From Desulfomonile tiedjei (GTDB lineage Bacteria; Desulfobacterota; Desulfomonilia; Desulfomonilales; Desulfomonilaceae): a stretch of DNA of 64,000 bases. Under the pieces are notes generated by a model. It saw only the letters and a program-made list of their open reading frames with translations. It had not been told where the DNA came from and ran no database searches. Shown piece by piece: positions 17,088-27,119 of the stretch. Each line of letters opens with the position of its first letter. The first letter of the stretch is position 1. Location of the stretch: positions 1 to 64,000 of the forward strand of contig JACRDF010000040.1 of assembly GCA_016212925.1 (NCBI GenBank), read 5' to 3'. The position numbers were made by a program, and so were the translations under genes.

Positions 17088-18302
17088 TTATACCCACCTG
17101 GAAAAAACTGTATTGGAAAGAAGCCGGCCTCTATCGGTCAAAGAAAGGACGGCTCCATTAAAGACAAAAAGCCCGGCGTCCGACAGGTCTCCGATGGATT
17201 CCATTACAAACGAAACTGCATCCACTCCGTACCGTCTTCCCAGGACCGCCAGGTCCATTCCTTTTACCAGCCGCAATCCCATAATGAGGGCATCCTTGAA
17301 ACGGACTTCGGGGGGCAGCGCCGCTGAGGATTCAAAAGGCAGGTTTCCTGCATTCACAGCAGCTTCGTAGTCTGCCAGGGTCGCCACATTCGCGTACCGA
17401 TCCCGACCTGTCATGCCGTGGGCTCCCATGCCGAGCCCCAGGAATACTTGATCCTGCCAATATTTCATGTTGTGGCGGGACTGGTAGCCGGCGAGGGCAA
17501 AGTTGGAGATTTCATAGTGCTCTAACCCGGCCCCTTGGGCGATTTCACGAACATCCTCGTACATATCCGCGGCGAGATCTTCATCAGGACCGGGGATTTT
17601 GCCCGCTCGTATCATCGCATCCAGGTGGGTGGCGCTCTTGACTTCCAGAAGGTACACCGAAAGATGCTCGGGGCGTAATCGGAGCACCCGCGAGAGGGTT
17701 GCCCTTACGGATTCCCTGGATTGACCGGGAAAACCTGCTATCAGATCAATTGAGACGTTATCGAATCCTGCTGAACGTAGGTCCTCATAACTTTTCAGGG
17801 CCTCTTGAGAGGTGTGGCGCCGGCCCATCATTTCGAGTTCCGCATCGTCCAGTGATTGAATCCCCAGACTTACGCGGTTAACTCCGGCTCGCCGAAGAGT
17901 AGACAAAGCCGCCCTTGTCACCGTTGCAGGGTTCATCTCGATGGTCACTTCGCTGTCTGGGGAGATGCGGAACGCCGACCTGCACGCTTCGATCAGTTCG
18001 GCTATAAGGTCGGGCTTCAAAAGGGAAGGGGTGCCTCCACCGAAGTATATTGTGTCAGCTTCCAGCTTGCTCAGACGCGGGTCTGCACCAAAAGAGTCCT
18101 TCCAGAGGCCCAATTCCTTGATGACAGACCTGATGTAACGCTCCTCTAATACCGCGTCGTGCGGATTGGTAACGAACGCACAGTAATTGCATCGCCCAAG
18201 ACAGAACGGCACATGGACGTAAATGCCTATGTGGCCATCATCATTGGGAAACACTGGATTAGAGCTTTTCATTGGTCGTTCACATTGATGTAAGACCGTC
18301 AT
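17088..18302 (-). CDS. hemW: HemW-like radical SAM protein
   Basis: 404 residues. YVHVPFCLGRCNYCAF contains the radical-SAM C-x3-C-x2-C cluster site in the HemW form with an extra Cys, and FGGGTPSLL is the conserved SAM-binding block. HemW is a heme-binding protein or chaperone once called oxygen-independent coproporphyrinogen oxidase. The C-terminal winged region is present and ends normally in VFSRWV. A start at Met11 (18272) is also possible. The mobile element lies just beyond the stop and leaves the gene intact. Confidence 0.85.
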   Translation of the reverse strand: MTVLHQCERPMKSSNPVFPNDDGHIGIYVHVPFCLGRCNYCAFVTNPHDAVLEERYIRSVIKELGLWKDSFGADPRLSKLEADTIYFGGGTPSLLKPDLIAELIEACRSAFRISPDSEVTIEMNPATVTRAALSTLRRAGVNRVSLGIQSLDDAELEMMGRRHTSQEALKSYEDLRSAGFDNVSIDLIAGFPGQSRESVRATLSRVLRLRPEHLSVYLLEVKSATHLDAMIRAGKIPGPDEDLAADMYEDVREIAQGAGLEHYEISNFALAGYQSRHNMKYWQDQVFLGLGMGAHGMTGRDRYANVATLADYEAAVNAGNLPFESSAALPPEVRFKDALIMGLRLVKGMDLAVLGRRYGVDAVSFVMESIGDLSDAGLFVFNGAVLSLTDRGRLLSNTVFSRWV

Positions 18303-18334
18303 TGCGGCCGCGCAAGCCCTAGGTAATCTCTATT

Positions 18335-18390
18335 GGTGGGACAGGCTTCCAGCCTGTCTATTGGAATGACTGGCAAGATGCCCGTTGCAC
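18335..18390. repeat. Two-hairpin repeat, family B (copy 1)
   Basis: GTGGGACAGGCTTCCAGCCTGTC, a short spacer, then GACTGGCAAGATGCCCGTTGCAC: two successive hairpins. Copies are at 37517-37572 and, reversed, 58054-58105. Confidence 0.75.
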
Positions 18391-18486
18391 CGAAAATGAT
18401 ATTGCCTTGTCGTTTCGCTCCTGGCCCTCACACAAAAAGTAATAATCACTTGCTCCTAATTCCTGTGGGTAACTGAAGCCCAACAT

Positions 18487-19791
18487 TCAGAGCGACGTTA
18501 TCTTGATTTCTATCCGGCGGTTCAGTCTTTTGGCATCCGGCGAGTCTCCCTTTTCCACGGGATGGAATTCCCCGAGCGCGGCCGCTCCCAGCCTTGTGGC
18601 CGGGATTCCTTTCTCGATCAGGTATCGGACTACCTGCATGGCTCGATCCGAAGAAAGCTCCCAGTTGGTTCGATATTTGGCAGACCTTACAGGATCGATG
18701 TCGGTATGCCCTTGAATCAGAATTATCAGGTCAACTCCTGTGGGGATCTTCGGAATCATTTCTTTGTAGATGCCTGCGAACTTGTCCAATTCCTTTTTGC
18801 CGGACTCGTTTATCTCGGCCCTGCCGGAGGCAAATAGTATCTCGGACTGAAAAATAAATCGGTCGCCTTGCACTTTGATGTCGGATATTCCGGCAAACAC
18901 CTCTTCGAGCTTGGCCAGAAATTCGCTGCGATACCGCGCGAGCTTTCTCAGCCGATCAATCTCCTGGTCTTTCTGTCCCAATAGGTCCACTAACTGAGAC
19001 AACCGAAACTTCTTTTCAGCCTCGGCCTCGGTGCCGGCCAACTTGCTCGATATTTCCTCCAGTTTGGATTGCAATGAGACGATTTCCTTTTGCAAGGCCG
19101 CTGCTTTGGTTTTTTCAGTAGTTTTCGAATCCTGCGACTCTGCAAGCAGTTGATTCAATCGGCTTACTTCGGCGACGTAACCTGCTATTTTTTCGTTGAG
19201 GCCCGCGACGCGGCTGTTCAGCATTTCCAGCCTTGCTCTCAAATCCAGGAGTGACTTCTCTTTGTCCGACAGTTCAGCCTTGGTTTTGGTAAGGTCCTGG
19301 TCCTTGTCACTGAGTTTCAGTCCCATTTCCCATATGCGCTGTTCCCTGTCCTGCAAGAGGGTCGTCTTTTCTTTGATGCCTTCAAGGGCCGATTCCACTT
19401 CCTTTTTCTGGTGAGTGAGCCGTTCATCCTTTGCCGCGAGAAGTTCAGTATTGGCCTTAATCTCCGCCAGGGCCAGCTCAAGCTCTTTGCCCCTTGAAGC
19501 CAATTGCTCGTGCAATTTTGTCGCGCTGTCCACCTGAGCCTGGAAGAGCTGCTCCAATTTGCTGATCTCCAAGCTCAGCCGCTCCAATTCCTGACTCTTG
19601 GCAGAGATTTCCCCGTGCAGTCGCTGCAATTCCACATCCTTCGTGGTGAGGACACGGGAGAGGATGGTTTGGGTCATGGTAAAGAGGGTCACAACAAAGA
19701 CGAATACCAGGAGCAAGCCTACTATAATGTCCGTAAAGCCCGGCCAGACGTTGAAACTCTCATGAAATGAACCCGCTCTGCGACTCCTCAT
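18487..19791 (-). CDS. MotB/OmpA-like protein with long coiled coil (ZorB-like)
   Basis: 434 residues. One membrane segment near the start carries the ion-pathway aspartate: WPGFTDIIVGLLLVFVF (D21). Residues about 50-275 are a long coiled coil. The C-terminus is an OmpA/MotB peptidoglycan-binding domain with QGHTDIDP and RLGAAALGEF. With the MotA-like gene upstream it forms an ion-driven stator-type pair. ZorB of Zorya defence has the same membrane-plus-OmpA plan, but no ZorC, ZorD or ZorE gene is near. It overlaps the partner by four bases (ATGA). Confidence 0.8.
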   Translation of the reverse strand: MRSRRAGSFHESFNVWPGFTDIIVGLLLVFVFVVTLFTMTQTILSRVLTTKDVELQRLHGEISAKSQELERLSLEISKLEQLFQAQVDSATKLHEQLASRGKELELALAEIKANTELLAAKDERLTHQKKEVESALEGIKEKTTLLQDREQRIWEMGLKLSDKDQDLTKTKAELSDKEKSLLDLRARLEMLNSRVAGLNEKIAGYVAEVSRLNQLLAESQDSKTTEKTKAAALQKEIVSLQSKLEEISSKLAGTEAEAEKKFRLSQLVDLLGQKDQEIDRLRKLARYRSEFLAKLEEVFAGISDIKVQGDRFIFQSEILFASGRAEINESGKKELDKFAGIYKEMIPKIPTGVDLIILIQGHTDIDPVRSAKYRTNWELSSDRAMQVVRYLIEKGIPATRLGAAALGEFHPVEKGDSPDAKRLNRRIEIKITSL

Positions 19792-21035
19792 GGCGATTCA
19801 TCCTTTTTGGGCTCTGCCCTTGGGTCGCCCTTCCGGCGAATGGAGTCGAGTTTTCTAACCAGGTCGCCAAATCCCATTGACAGGGTCTTGTTGGTAATTT
19901 CTCCTTCCAGCTTCAATCTATCCAAAACCGTCTTGGCCATTCGTTCGGACGACTCGCGAGCAAGCCTAGTCTCCTTTACCAGCAACTCAATCTGGCGTCC
20001 CATGGTATCAATGTGTTCCAGAAGACTTTGGCGCATCTGATTGGCCATGACCGCGGCTTCTCGGCTCCGAAGCTCTTCTTCTCCAAGACTCTCGATCATG
20101 CCCTTGATCTCTACGATGGAGTCGGTGATCTTTTCATCCGTTGTTCCCTGAAGGGCTATGACCTCGGTGAGTCGGCGGAGGTTCTCGCCGAGCGCCTGTT
20201 GAGATGCCACTAGGTAGAGTTCCCCATCCCCGGACTCGATCCGTTTGGACACCGGTTCCACAGTCACAACGCCTCGTTCCTGTCGCGCCGCGGGCATGAG
20301 AATCGTGACTACGAACCGATCCAAATCTGCGAGAAAGCTCGATCGAGCCTGGCGGGTTTGCACCTCGACGAATCCAAGGATAACCGATCCCGCCAAACCG
20401 AAAAGCGATGTGCTGAACGCTGTGGATAGTCCTCCAAGCATCCCGCCGACAGAGGACTTGAGTTGGCTGATGAAAGCGACGGGGTCATCTACTCGTGACG
20501 GGTCCAATGCCTGCAACACGTTCTGGACTCCGCCGACGGTAATAAGCACGCCCCAGAACGTACCAATTAGGCCGAGGAAGACCATCACTCCCAAAATATA
20601 TCGAGCAAGCGCTCCACGGCTTTCAGCGGCTTCCGCGTCCGCGTCGGAAAGCAGCGAAAGCCCCAGGGAAGCATTGCCCGTATCCTGACTCATGAGTTTT
20701 ATTGACCGCAAAGAGCGATCTCTGACAGCGCCGCGGCTCGCTTCGTTGAGGACCTCTTCCAGGGCCTGGCGGGAGGCCACTGACCGAGGAGAAAGAGCCT
20801 CAACCATTGAATCCATGCTGCGCGCCTGCACCAGGAGTCGCATAAGCTCGACAAACGACAGGCAGAGCCCCAGAATGCCGAGGCCGAAAATCACCGCATT
20901 GATGGAAGGACGTGTCATGAAGAACTGGACGAGGTCGTCCCTGATCCAATAGCAACCAACCGCGACAAGACCGAGGAAAATCACAGCGAACGCAAGGGCT
21001 CGATAGACACGCGGAGCACAAGGCGGATAGTCCAT
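19788..21035 (-). CDS. MotA/TolQ/ExbB-like protein (ZorA-like)
   Basis: 415 residues with four membrane segments: about 11-30, 43-66, 144-172 and 205-230. Segments three and four carry the MotA/ExbB signature, GLIGTFWGVLITVGGVQ and GLSTAFSTSLFGLAGSVILGF. A cytoplasmic C-terminal half follows with helical, probably coiled-coil content. GGGAGG lies six bases before the ATG. It should be the inner stator subunit of the pair with the MotB-like gene that overlaps its 3' end. The flagellar motor proper is unlikely, since no flagellar gene is close. Confidence 0.8.
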   Translation of the reverse strand: MDYPPCAPRVYRALAFAVIFLGLVAVGCYWIRDDLVQFFMTRPSINAVIFGLGILGLCLSFVELMRLLVQARSMDSMVEALSPRSVASRQALEEVLNEASRGAVRDRSLRSIKLMSQDTGNASLGLSLLSDADAEAAESRGALARYILGVMVFLGLIGTFWGVLITVGGVQNVLQALDPSRVDDPVAFISQLKSSVGGMLGGLSTAFSTSLFGLAGSVILGFVEVQTRQARSSFLADLDRFVVTILMPAARQERGVVTVEPVSKRIESGDGELYLVASQQALGENLRRLTEVIALQGTTDEKITDSIVEIKGMIESLGEEELRSREAAVMANQMRQSLLEHIDTMGRQIELLVKETRLARESSERMAKTVLDRLKLEGEITNKTLSMGFGDLVRKLDSIRRKGDPRAEPKKDESP

Positions 21036-21366
21036 GAATTACCTCCCGAGAGAAGGGCTGAGCGCGAGGTTGGACAACAGGTACAAGAGGATAATGGCAT
21101 AGCCGGCCGGAGTCATCCCGGCCGTTCGAACAAAGCCCGCTCCGAAACGGCAATTCCCGGCGAGGCGGCTAGACAGGGAATGCCCGAGCGAGGTACCATA
21201 TTCTAGTCAATGCAGCGCATTAGTGCAAATCACCTGTTCGTTTTCCCGCAGAGGGCCTCGTACCAAGTCGCGTTCAAACAGTGAAAAGTCTGTTAGATCC
21301 AGCACAGACCTGGGCAAGCTGTGGACCGTGGCACCCCAGGGCCGCTCCTGATTGGCTGTTGGGTGC

Positions 21367-21391
21367 CACTGACCTGGGCACCAGGTCAGTG
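21367..21391. repeat. 11-bp perfect hairpin
   Basis: CACTGACCTGG, loop GCA, CCAGGTCAGTG. Its flank (GGGTGCCACTG) echoes the 22-mer palindromes at 12939 and 29666. Confidence 0.65.
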
Positions 21392-21476
21392 CTGATTTGG
21401 CCCTACGCTAATTGCCAGAATTGATGCCCGTTGGCCCTCGACGGCCCTCCCCGGACATTTCTGCTTTACTCACCTC

Positions 21477-21553
21477 GTCGTTCCCGCGAAGGCGGGAACC
21501 CAGGGAATCCCGAGAGACGCGGGACTGGATTCCTGCTTCCGCAGGAATGACGG
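21477..21553. repeat. Dispersed two-hairpin repeat (CGTTCCCGCGAAGGCGGGAA type)
   Basis: TTCCCGCGAAGGCGGGAA and TTCCTGCTTCCGCAGGAA hairpins joined by a GGGAATCCCGAGAGACGCG spacer. Elements of this form are familiar from many proteobacterial intergenic regions. Confidence 0.75.
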
Positions 21554-21851
21554 AATGGAGTTCACCCGAATCGGACAAGAATTTGGCAACTAACGTAAAT
21601 CATCCTCCCGTTTGAAAGCGAACTCGTATCAGACAGCCCACGTACACCGATCGTCAAAATCAGTGTCCGCAAAGTGGCCCGATCGAGAGTGTAGGGAGGA
21701 ATCAGGATTGGCGAGCACGGCGCGCCCTACGATTGGCTGACGCGCCTCCTGTAGGGCGGGCTGTTCCCGCCCCACTACAGTGATTTCCAGAAAAAGATGT
21801 CGGAATGGGGGGTGCGGTTGTAACGCCGCAACTTGAGGGATGGTTTATGTT

Positions 21852-22100
21852 CTACGGCACTATAGCGGGCACCAACAGTTCCCACTCTCCTGAGCGAAGC
21901 GCTTCCGCTGCATCGGCGTCAGCCCGTGAATGATCTCTAGGCACAAAGTCTACCTGCGGGAGGTTCACTGACGTGCCGCGGGCGTTTCTTTCCTTCAAGG
22001 GACTGGTGGCATGGCACACACTCAGGATGACTACTACTACAAAGATCAACGCAACCGCCACCGGAAAGAGATCGGCAATGACACTGGCTATTTTTTTCAA
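21852..22100 (-). CDS. Small single-pass membrane protein, unknown
   Basis: 82 residues. A hydrophobic segment (about 7-31) is followed by a short polar tail outside or inside the membrane. No family is recognised. AAAGGAGAA lies eight bases before the ATG, which supports translation. It is transcribed away from the secreted coiled-coil protein at 22310, so the two may share a control region at 22101-22309. Confidence 0.55.
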   Translation of the reverse strand: MKKIASVIADLFPVAVALIFVVVVILSVCHATSPLKERNARGTSVNLPQVDFVPRDHSRADADAAEALRSGEWELLVPAIVP

Positions 22101-22309
22101 TTGATCCGTTCTCCTTTCATACTAGCCTTAACGTACAATACCGAGGTCCGACCTCGATCTCGCGAAAAAGTTCCCGGCAAAACTGCGTGTACGCGATCAG
22201 GGAGAGACGCGGGGGGAAAATAGCTTCGTACAAATCAACTCAGACTGGATTCGCTGAAAAATCTTCTGTAATGTGCATTGCAGAGTTCGTAGGAAAGGGG
22301 GTTGTATAC

Positions 22310-22897
22310 ATGAAACATAGGCTGGTGCTGTGGCGAATTGCTCTGCTGTCCGTGGCCGCTCTTCTCGGTTCCACATCTTACGTGCACTCCCAGGACCTTT
22401 TCCGTGACATGGACCAGGTAAAACGGGACCTTACTGAATTGAAGAATGAAGTGAACCAGCTTCGGACCTTGGTTTACAGTCTCAGGGAGGCAGTGTTGAA
22501 GTCCGTCACTTCTCAGGATCAGGGACAGCCTGAGAAAGCGCGACCCAAAGAAGAGAAGGCGGCAAAATCGGAAATCCCCGCGGATGACAAGGAAATCACC
22601 CGCGAGGTGTGCCCGGTTGTCGGCAAATTCTTTACCGAAGTCGACGCTGCGCTGAAGGCAAGCGATGATTCTGCCGCCGAAGCCAGAATGCGAGAGGCCT
22701 CTCGTAAAATGAACGCGTCACTAGCCAAGTACGCTGGTACTCACAGGGTCTCCAAGCTTCTGACTATTTATGAGGGGCTCGCCTGGGACACCTACGTGGC
22801 TGTGGAACTCCGCGGAAGTATCCAAGGAAACCAGGAATTTATCGAAGCCCTAAACAGGCACAAGCGAAAATACCGCGAAACGTGCGTTGGAAATTGA
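22310..22897 (+). CDS. Secreted coiled-coil protein, unknown
   Basis: 195 residues. A signal peptide (1-28, ending YVHSQ) precedes a helical coiled coil (about 32-66: leucines at regular steps in VKRDLTELKNEVNQLRTLV). A charged linker and a helical domain with two cysteines follow. The ATG at 22310 is preceded by GGAAAGGGGG. A longer frame from 22187 lacks a signal and is rejected. Probably periplasmic; no function is suggested by motif. Confidence 0.6.
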   Translation: MKHRLVLWRIALLSVAALLGSTSYVHSQDLFRDMDQVKRDLTELKNEVNQLRTLVYSLREAVLKSVTSQDQGQPEKARPKEEKAAKSEIPADDKEITREVCPVVGKFFTEVDAALKASDDSAAEARMREASRKMNASLAKYAGTHRVSKLLTIYEGLAWDTYVAVELRGSIQGNQEFIEALNRHKRKYRETCVGN

Positions 22898-23086
22898 GAC
22901 AAATTCTCCTGCACGCAAGAATTCCACCAGGGGGAAACTCTCAAGTAGCGAGGATTTCGCTAGTAGCGCGATCTGCGGTTGTCGGCAGCCTTCGAGGTCA
23001 CTCCCCGAAGGGCGGAGACCCCATGAGCCATCGAAAGAGGCCGGTTGCCTTACCCCAATAAATGCCAAGTCTTCCGGCGGGATACC

Positions 23087-23947
23087 CTATGATGCCCGGG
23101 CAACAGGCAGTTGATCCGAAACCAAAGGATCGAGTTTCAACAGGCGAGCCGCATTGTTCCAGAACATGGCCTTTATTGTTTCGTCCCTCAATGGCAGCTT
23201 CCGAATCTGTTGTATCTGCGCTGCTATGGATTTCACCAATGGCCAATCCGTTCCAAATAGAAAGCGATCGGCAAGCTTATCCAGCTTAGGAAATACTCTT
23301 GGAAGATGCTTTGGAGGGATGCCGGCGACATCGATGTAGGTGTTCTTGTGGCGCCGAAGCAACCATTCTGCTTCAGCATACCAAAAGGGTCGTCCACCAT
23401 GGGACATAACGATGGTTAGGGTAGGGAACTGGGCTGCGACATCATCCAGGAGAAGGGGATGAGCATACCGAATCCGAGTGTCCGGAAAGAGCGATGTCCC
23501 GGTGTGAAACATGACCGGAATCCCGGCATCTCGGGCAACTTCATATGCCGGCATCATTCGGGGATTGTCAGGGTAAAAATGGGAATAAGAGGGGAGAAGC
23601 TTCAGCCCTCTGCAACCAAGTCTTATCAGATCTTCAGTTTGAGTTGCGGGAAGGACCTCGCTTTCAAAGAGAATCGATCCGAAGGGAATCAATCGATCTG
23701 AACCACGACAGAATTCGACCGTGAACTCGTTCGGTATCACACCACTGGTTTTAGGGGTTGCTTCTGCCAGCACTACGGCTGCTTCAACTCCCTCCCTGTT
23801 CAAATAGTCTATTAGACCTTTCGGAGTGAGTCCATCCAAGAATTTCAGTGCATGCGGTCCGATCCTGTCTTCCATGGCAGAAATCAGCCACGAAGTGAAA
23901 TGATGTTTCCTGCCAACATGAACGTGAAAATCGAGAACCTTCACCAA
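23087..23947 (-). CDS. Amidohydrolase-2 family metal-dependent hydrolase
   Basis: 286 residues of the TIM-barrel amidohydrolase superfamily. DFHVHVGR at residues 6-13 gives the first metal ligands (His-x-His), MSHGGRPFWYAEAEW has a later histidine, and FLFGTDWPLV carries the catalytic Asp. Relatives include ACMSD-like decarboxylases and TIM-barrel lactonases; the substrate cannot be read from the motifs. No signal peptide. It stands alone between the secreted protein and the histidine kinase. Confidence 0.75.
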   Translation of the reverse strand: MVKVLDFHVHVGRKHHFTSWLISAMEDRIGPHALKFLDGLTPKGLIDYLNREGVEAAVVLAEATPKTSGVIPNEFTVEFCRGSDRLIPFGSILFESEVLPATQTEDLIRLGCRGLKLLPSYSHFYPDNPRMMPAYEVARDAGIPVMFHTGTSLFPDTRIRYAHPLLLDDVAAQFPTLTIVMSHGGRPFWYAEAEWLLRRHKNTYIDVAGIPPKHLPRVFPKLDKLADRFLFGTDWPLVKSIAAQIQQIRKLPLRDETIKAMFWNNAARLLKLDPLVSDQLPVARAS

Positions 23948-24160
23948 AATCCTCCTTGGAGTGCTCTCATTCCTGTCGCATGGACATCGGGTAGGCGGAG
24001 TTCACGAAGCTATTGCCGCCAGGGTCGAAAAACGCCTTTCGACGCTGGATCGCCAATTGTGAGGACTGCCTCCCTGATTACGGGAAGTCACCCTACCGCA
24101 ATGAATTCGAGGTCCAAGGGAAGATTACCGGTTCTTATTGATTACAAATTCACAGTCCTG

Positions 24161-24385
24161 CTATGTAGTTCGCAAATAGCGGAGGAGATTTCTAACCGTG
24201 AGCGCATCGAGTTCTTCCACAGTCTTGACGCCTTTCAAATTCAAGATCTTCTGCAATTCCTTGGGGTCCAGTTCTTCAAGTATTATTAGGGCCTTGATCG
24301 CTCCCATATCCATCTGCGAGGCCTTGTCGCCGTCCCATAATGGACTGTCATCGCAGATCGTGTCTTGTCCTCTTTCCCTCATCAT
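24161..24385 (-). CDS. Small hypothetical protein with helix-hairpin-helix-like end
   Basis: 74 residues from the ATG at 24385; a longer frame to 24535 is also open. The C-terminal half (ELQKILNLKGVKTVEELDALTVRNLLRYL) looks like a short helical DNA- or protein-binding module, with a helix-hairpin-helix feel. No family is recognised, and it may be a chance frame. Confidence 0.3.
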   Translation of the reverse strand: MMRERGQDTICDDSPLWDGDKASQMDMGAIKALIILEELDPKELQKILNLKGVKTVEELDALTVRNLLRYLRTT

Positions 24386-24580
24386 CAGGGTTCGTCCTGT
24401 AATGGATAGATGACTAACTGCCCCAAACCCAGGAACCTCGGCTTTACCACCGGTAGGGCTTAAATCACACGGAAGAGATCTTTGCAAGTCTTTTTTTGAG
24501 AAGGCGGAAACGGCCGGGAATTCAACAAATTGCATTAACGGGCAGGTCTTGCAAGGCGATTTGCGAGGGCAAAAGAGACC

Positions 24581-26566
24581 CTAACTATCCAATATTCTCC
24601 GAACCATTTCGTGAAGTTCTTTCGCACAGTATGGTTTTGTCAGGACTGCTTTGGCTCCCCAATCAACCGCCTCTTTCATGGCGTTTTCAGAATAGCCACT
24701 AGCGATTATGATTTTGGCTTTTGGGTCAATCTTAAGAAGTTCGGCCAGACACTGCTTGCCACCCAACCCGGGCATTATCAAATCCAGAATGACGAGGGCT
24801 ATTTGCTTTTCTCGTTTGCGGTAATTCTCTAAACCTTCCCTTCCGTTAGCGGCCGTGATCACCATGTACCCAGCCGGAGTGAGCATACGTTTTGTCAGGT
24901 CCCTCACGTGGTCGTCATCGTCTATTACCAGTATAGCTTCCGATCCTGTCGGCGGTTTAGTTTCGACAATCGACGCCTCCCGGCTCAGTGTGGATTCGAT
25001 AGCCGGCAAATAAATCCTGAATGCGGTACCTTCCCCCGGTTCGCTGTAACACCAGATATAACCGCCATGTTGTTTGACAATTCCGTAAGCTATGGCAAGT
25101 CCCAAGCCGGTTCCTTTGCCCATCTCTTTCGTGGTAAAGAATGGCTCGAAAATATGATCAATAGTGCTCTTGTCCATGCCATGTCCCGTATCCGACACGG
25201 TAAGCTGAACGTAGTCTCCTGGTCTCGCCCCCAAATGTGTTCTCGAGTAGGATTCATCCAAGTAAATATTTTGCGTCTCGAACATAAGAGTTCCGCCGTC
25301 AGGCATGGCGTCCTTTGCGTTAACCGCCAGATTTAACAAAACTTGTTCTATTTGAGCCGGATCCGCGTTCGCTGAGGCCAGACGCTCGGCCAAGTGAAGC
25401 TCAACTTGAATCATCTTGGGAATCGTCCGCGTCAATATCTTCTTGATCTGCTCCACTGCATCATTCAGATTGATGGGACGCATATCCATGTCAACTTTCC
25501 TGCTGAATGAGAGCAGTCTCCGAACCAGCTCAGCCCCGTGTTTTCCTGCTTGGGTTATCCTTTCGATGTCTCTCCGGCAGTTATCCGGTATATCTGCCTG
25601 GGATAGGATTATCTCGGAATAGCCCAACACCGCCTGCAGGATGTTGTTGAAATCATGTGCAATTCCTGCGGCTAGTGTCCCGACAGCTTCCATTTTTTGG
25701 GCGTGTCGAAGTTGCCTTTCCAAAGCAACTTCCTGCGTTATGTCTCTTTTAACAGCTACGTAGTTAGTTATCTTTCCTGAGGTGTCTCGCATAGGAAACA
25801 CCGTCCCATCCTCTTCGTACAGACTTCCGTCCTTCTTTCTATTCACAAGACGTCCTGTCCAGACCAGTCCGTTGGCAATTCGCCGCCATAGCTCCTGCCC
25901 GAACTCTGTATCATACAATCTACTTTCACCCAGATTCGGCTTTTGGCCTATTACTTCCTCTCGCGAATATCCTGAAATTCGTTCAAAAGCAGGGTTCAGG
26001 TAAACGATGTTCCAGTCCGCATCGGTGATGAAAATGGATTCGGCAGCTTGCTCAACGACCGCCGCAAGAAGCCTCAAAGCCTCTCGCGACTTCTTGCGAT
26101 CGCTGACGTCACGCAGCGTTACTATATGGCCGGCCGGATTGCCGTTCTCGTCTCTGAATAGGGCGGAACTTATATGAACATCAAGAATCTTGCCGTCCTT
26201 AGTTACGCGTTTGGTATCAAAGGAAGGAACCGGATCGCCCGAGAAAAGACTTTTCAGCGTTGCCTCAGTATGCGAAATGCACTCTGCGGGCACGTATGGA
26301 ATGCTCTGGCCAATCAATTCTTCCGGAAGCCATCCGAAGGTGTTGACGAAGGCCTTGTTCACGTAAAGGGTGATTCCGTCCTTGTCGTACACAACGATCG
26401 GTTCAGGAGAGGAGTCCAGAAGAGACTTGTGCCTTGTCTCGCTTTCTCTGAGTCGTACATAAGCCTTCTGACATTCCTTTTCCAATTTTTCGAATCGTTT
26501 TACTTGACCATGCATTTCTAGCAACGCTGCAATCAGCTGCTTTTTCGTCATCTCCTGATAGTTCAT
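24581..26566 (-). CDS. Hybrid sensor histidine kinase (PAS-PAS-HisKA-HATPase-REC)
   Basis: 661 residues, no membrane segment. Order: coiled coil (1-35), PAS (about 36-160), PAS/PAC (about 165-290), HisKA with H in AAGIAHDFNNIL, HATPase with TGHGMD and GKGTGLGLA boxes, then a receiver domain with VIDDDDHVRD, the phospho-acceptor D in LVILDLIMPG, and K in LTKPY. It should sense a cytoplasmic signal through PAS and pass phosphate to its own receiver, then perhaps to an HPt protein. No partner regulator is adjacent. Confidence 0.88.
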   Translation of the reverse strand: MNYQEMTKKQLIAALLEMHGQVKRFEKLEKECQKAYVRLRESETRHKSLLDSSPEPIVVYDKDGITLYVNKAFVNTFGWLPEELIGQSIPYVPAECISHTEATLKSLFSGDPVPSFDTKRVTKDGKILDVHISSALFRDENGNPAGHIVTLRDVSDRKKSREALRLLAAVVEQAAESIFITDADWNIVYLNPAFERISGYSREEVIGQKPNLGESRLYDTEFGQELWRRIANGLVWTGRLVNRKKDGSLYEEDGTVFPMRDTSGKITNYVAVKRDITQEVALERQLRHAQKMEAVGTLAAGIAHDFNNILQAVLGYSEIILSQADIPDNCRRDIERITQAGKHGAELVRRLLSFSRKVDMDMRPINLNDAVEQIKKILTRTIPKMIQVELHLAERLASANADPAQIEQVLLNLAVNAKDAMPDGGTLMFETQNIYLDESYSRTHLGARPGDYVQLTVSDTGHGMDKSTIDHIFEPFFTTKEMGKGTGLGLAIAYGIVKQHGGYIWCYSEPGEGTAFRIYLPAIESTLSREASIVETKPPTGSEAILVIDDDDHVRDLTKRMLTPAGYMVITAANGREGLENYRKREKQIALVILDLIMPGLGGKQCLAELLKIDPKAKIIIASGYSENAMKEAVDWGAKAVLTKPYCAKELHEMVRRILDS

Positions 26567-27119
26567 AGGCTCAACACCCTCTCATCGAAATTCCCCAATT
26601 AAGGCGGTTACCCAAATTAATGTCCGTTATAACAGGGACACGGCATATGAACGCTGGAAATGGTGGCAAGCGCCGGTGCGAGAGCGCAAGCCCGAAGCAC
26701 TTTCTCATACCAAGCAAGGAAGATCATTCAGCGAGACCCGAGATCGTTTCACTCCCTGAAATGAAGGCGATATAGTTTCCCCCAACCAACCACCCTCAGC
26801 CAATCGGATAAAATTCTTGCCGACACCTAGAGTATCTTTCAAATGAGTTCCGTGTTCAAACAAAATCGGCTCATCACTTGTGTTGGCCGGTCTGGAAGCA
26901 ATTCAGTGGCCCTGTGTCAGACCGCGATCTTATGTATTCTTTTTGCTCCGCGTCTGCACGAAGCACGGACCGACTCATGTGCATGACCGGAATCCGTCGC
27001 GGCCGGAAGGCCCGGTCCAGGTAATGTTACGTTTTTCCCCTGGTGGCGAATATTCCCTACAGAGGTTGGAAACTTAGAACCTCGCCATGCGGAAAAATGG
27101 AAGCCAAGGGGGACCAAAA
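26567..27119. other. Intergenic region, no gene seen
   Basis: About 550 bases between the divergent histidine kinase and VIT/VWA genes. Both promoters must lie here. I see no strong consensus boxes, repeat or structured RNA. Confidence 0.4.

Larger units (their letters stand above)
21036..21851. other. Repeat-rich intergenic region
   Basis: About 815 bases without a supported gene. Besides the repeats listed separately it holds CTGTAGGGCGGG...CCCGCCCCACTACAG (about 21749-21780) and a related palindrome near 21690-21732. Confidence 0.5.

Noticed and set aside
18487-21035. A complete Zorya defence system
   Set aside because: Only the ZorA/ZorB-like stator pair is present. No ZorC, ZorD or ZorE gene lies within several kb.
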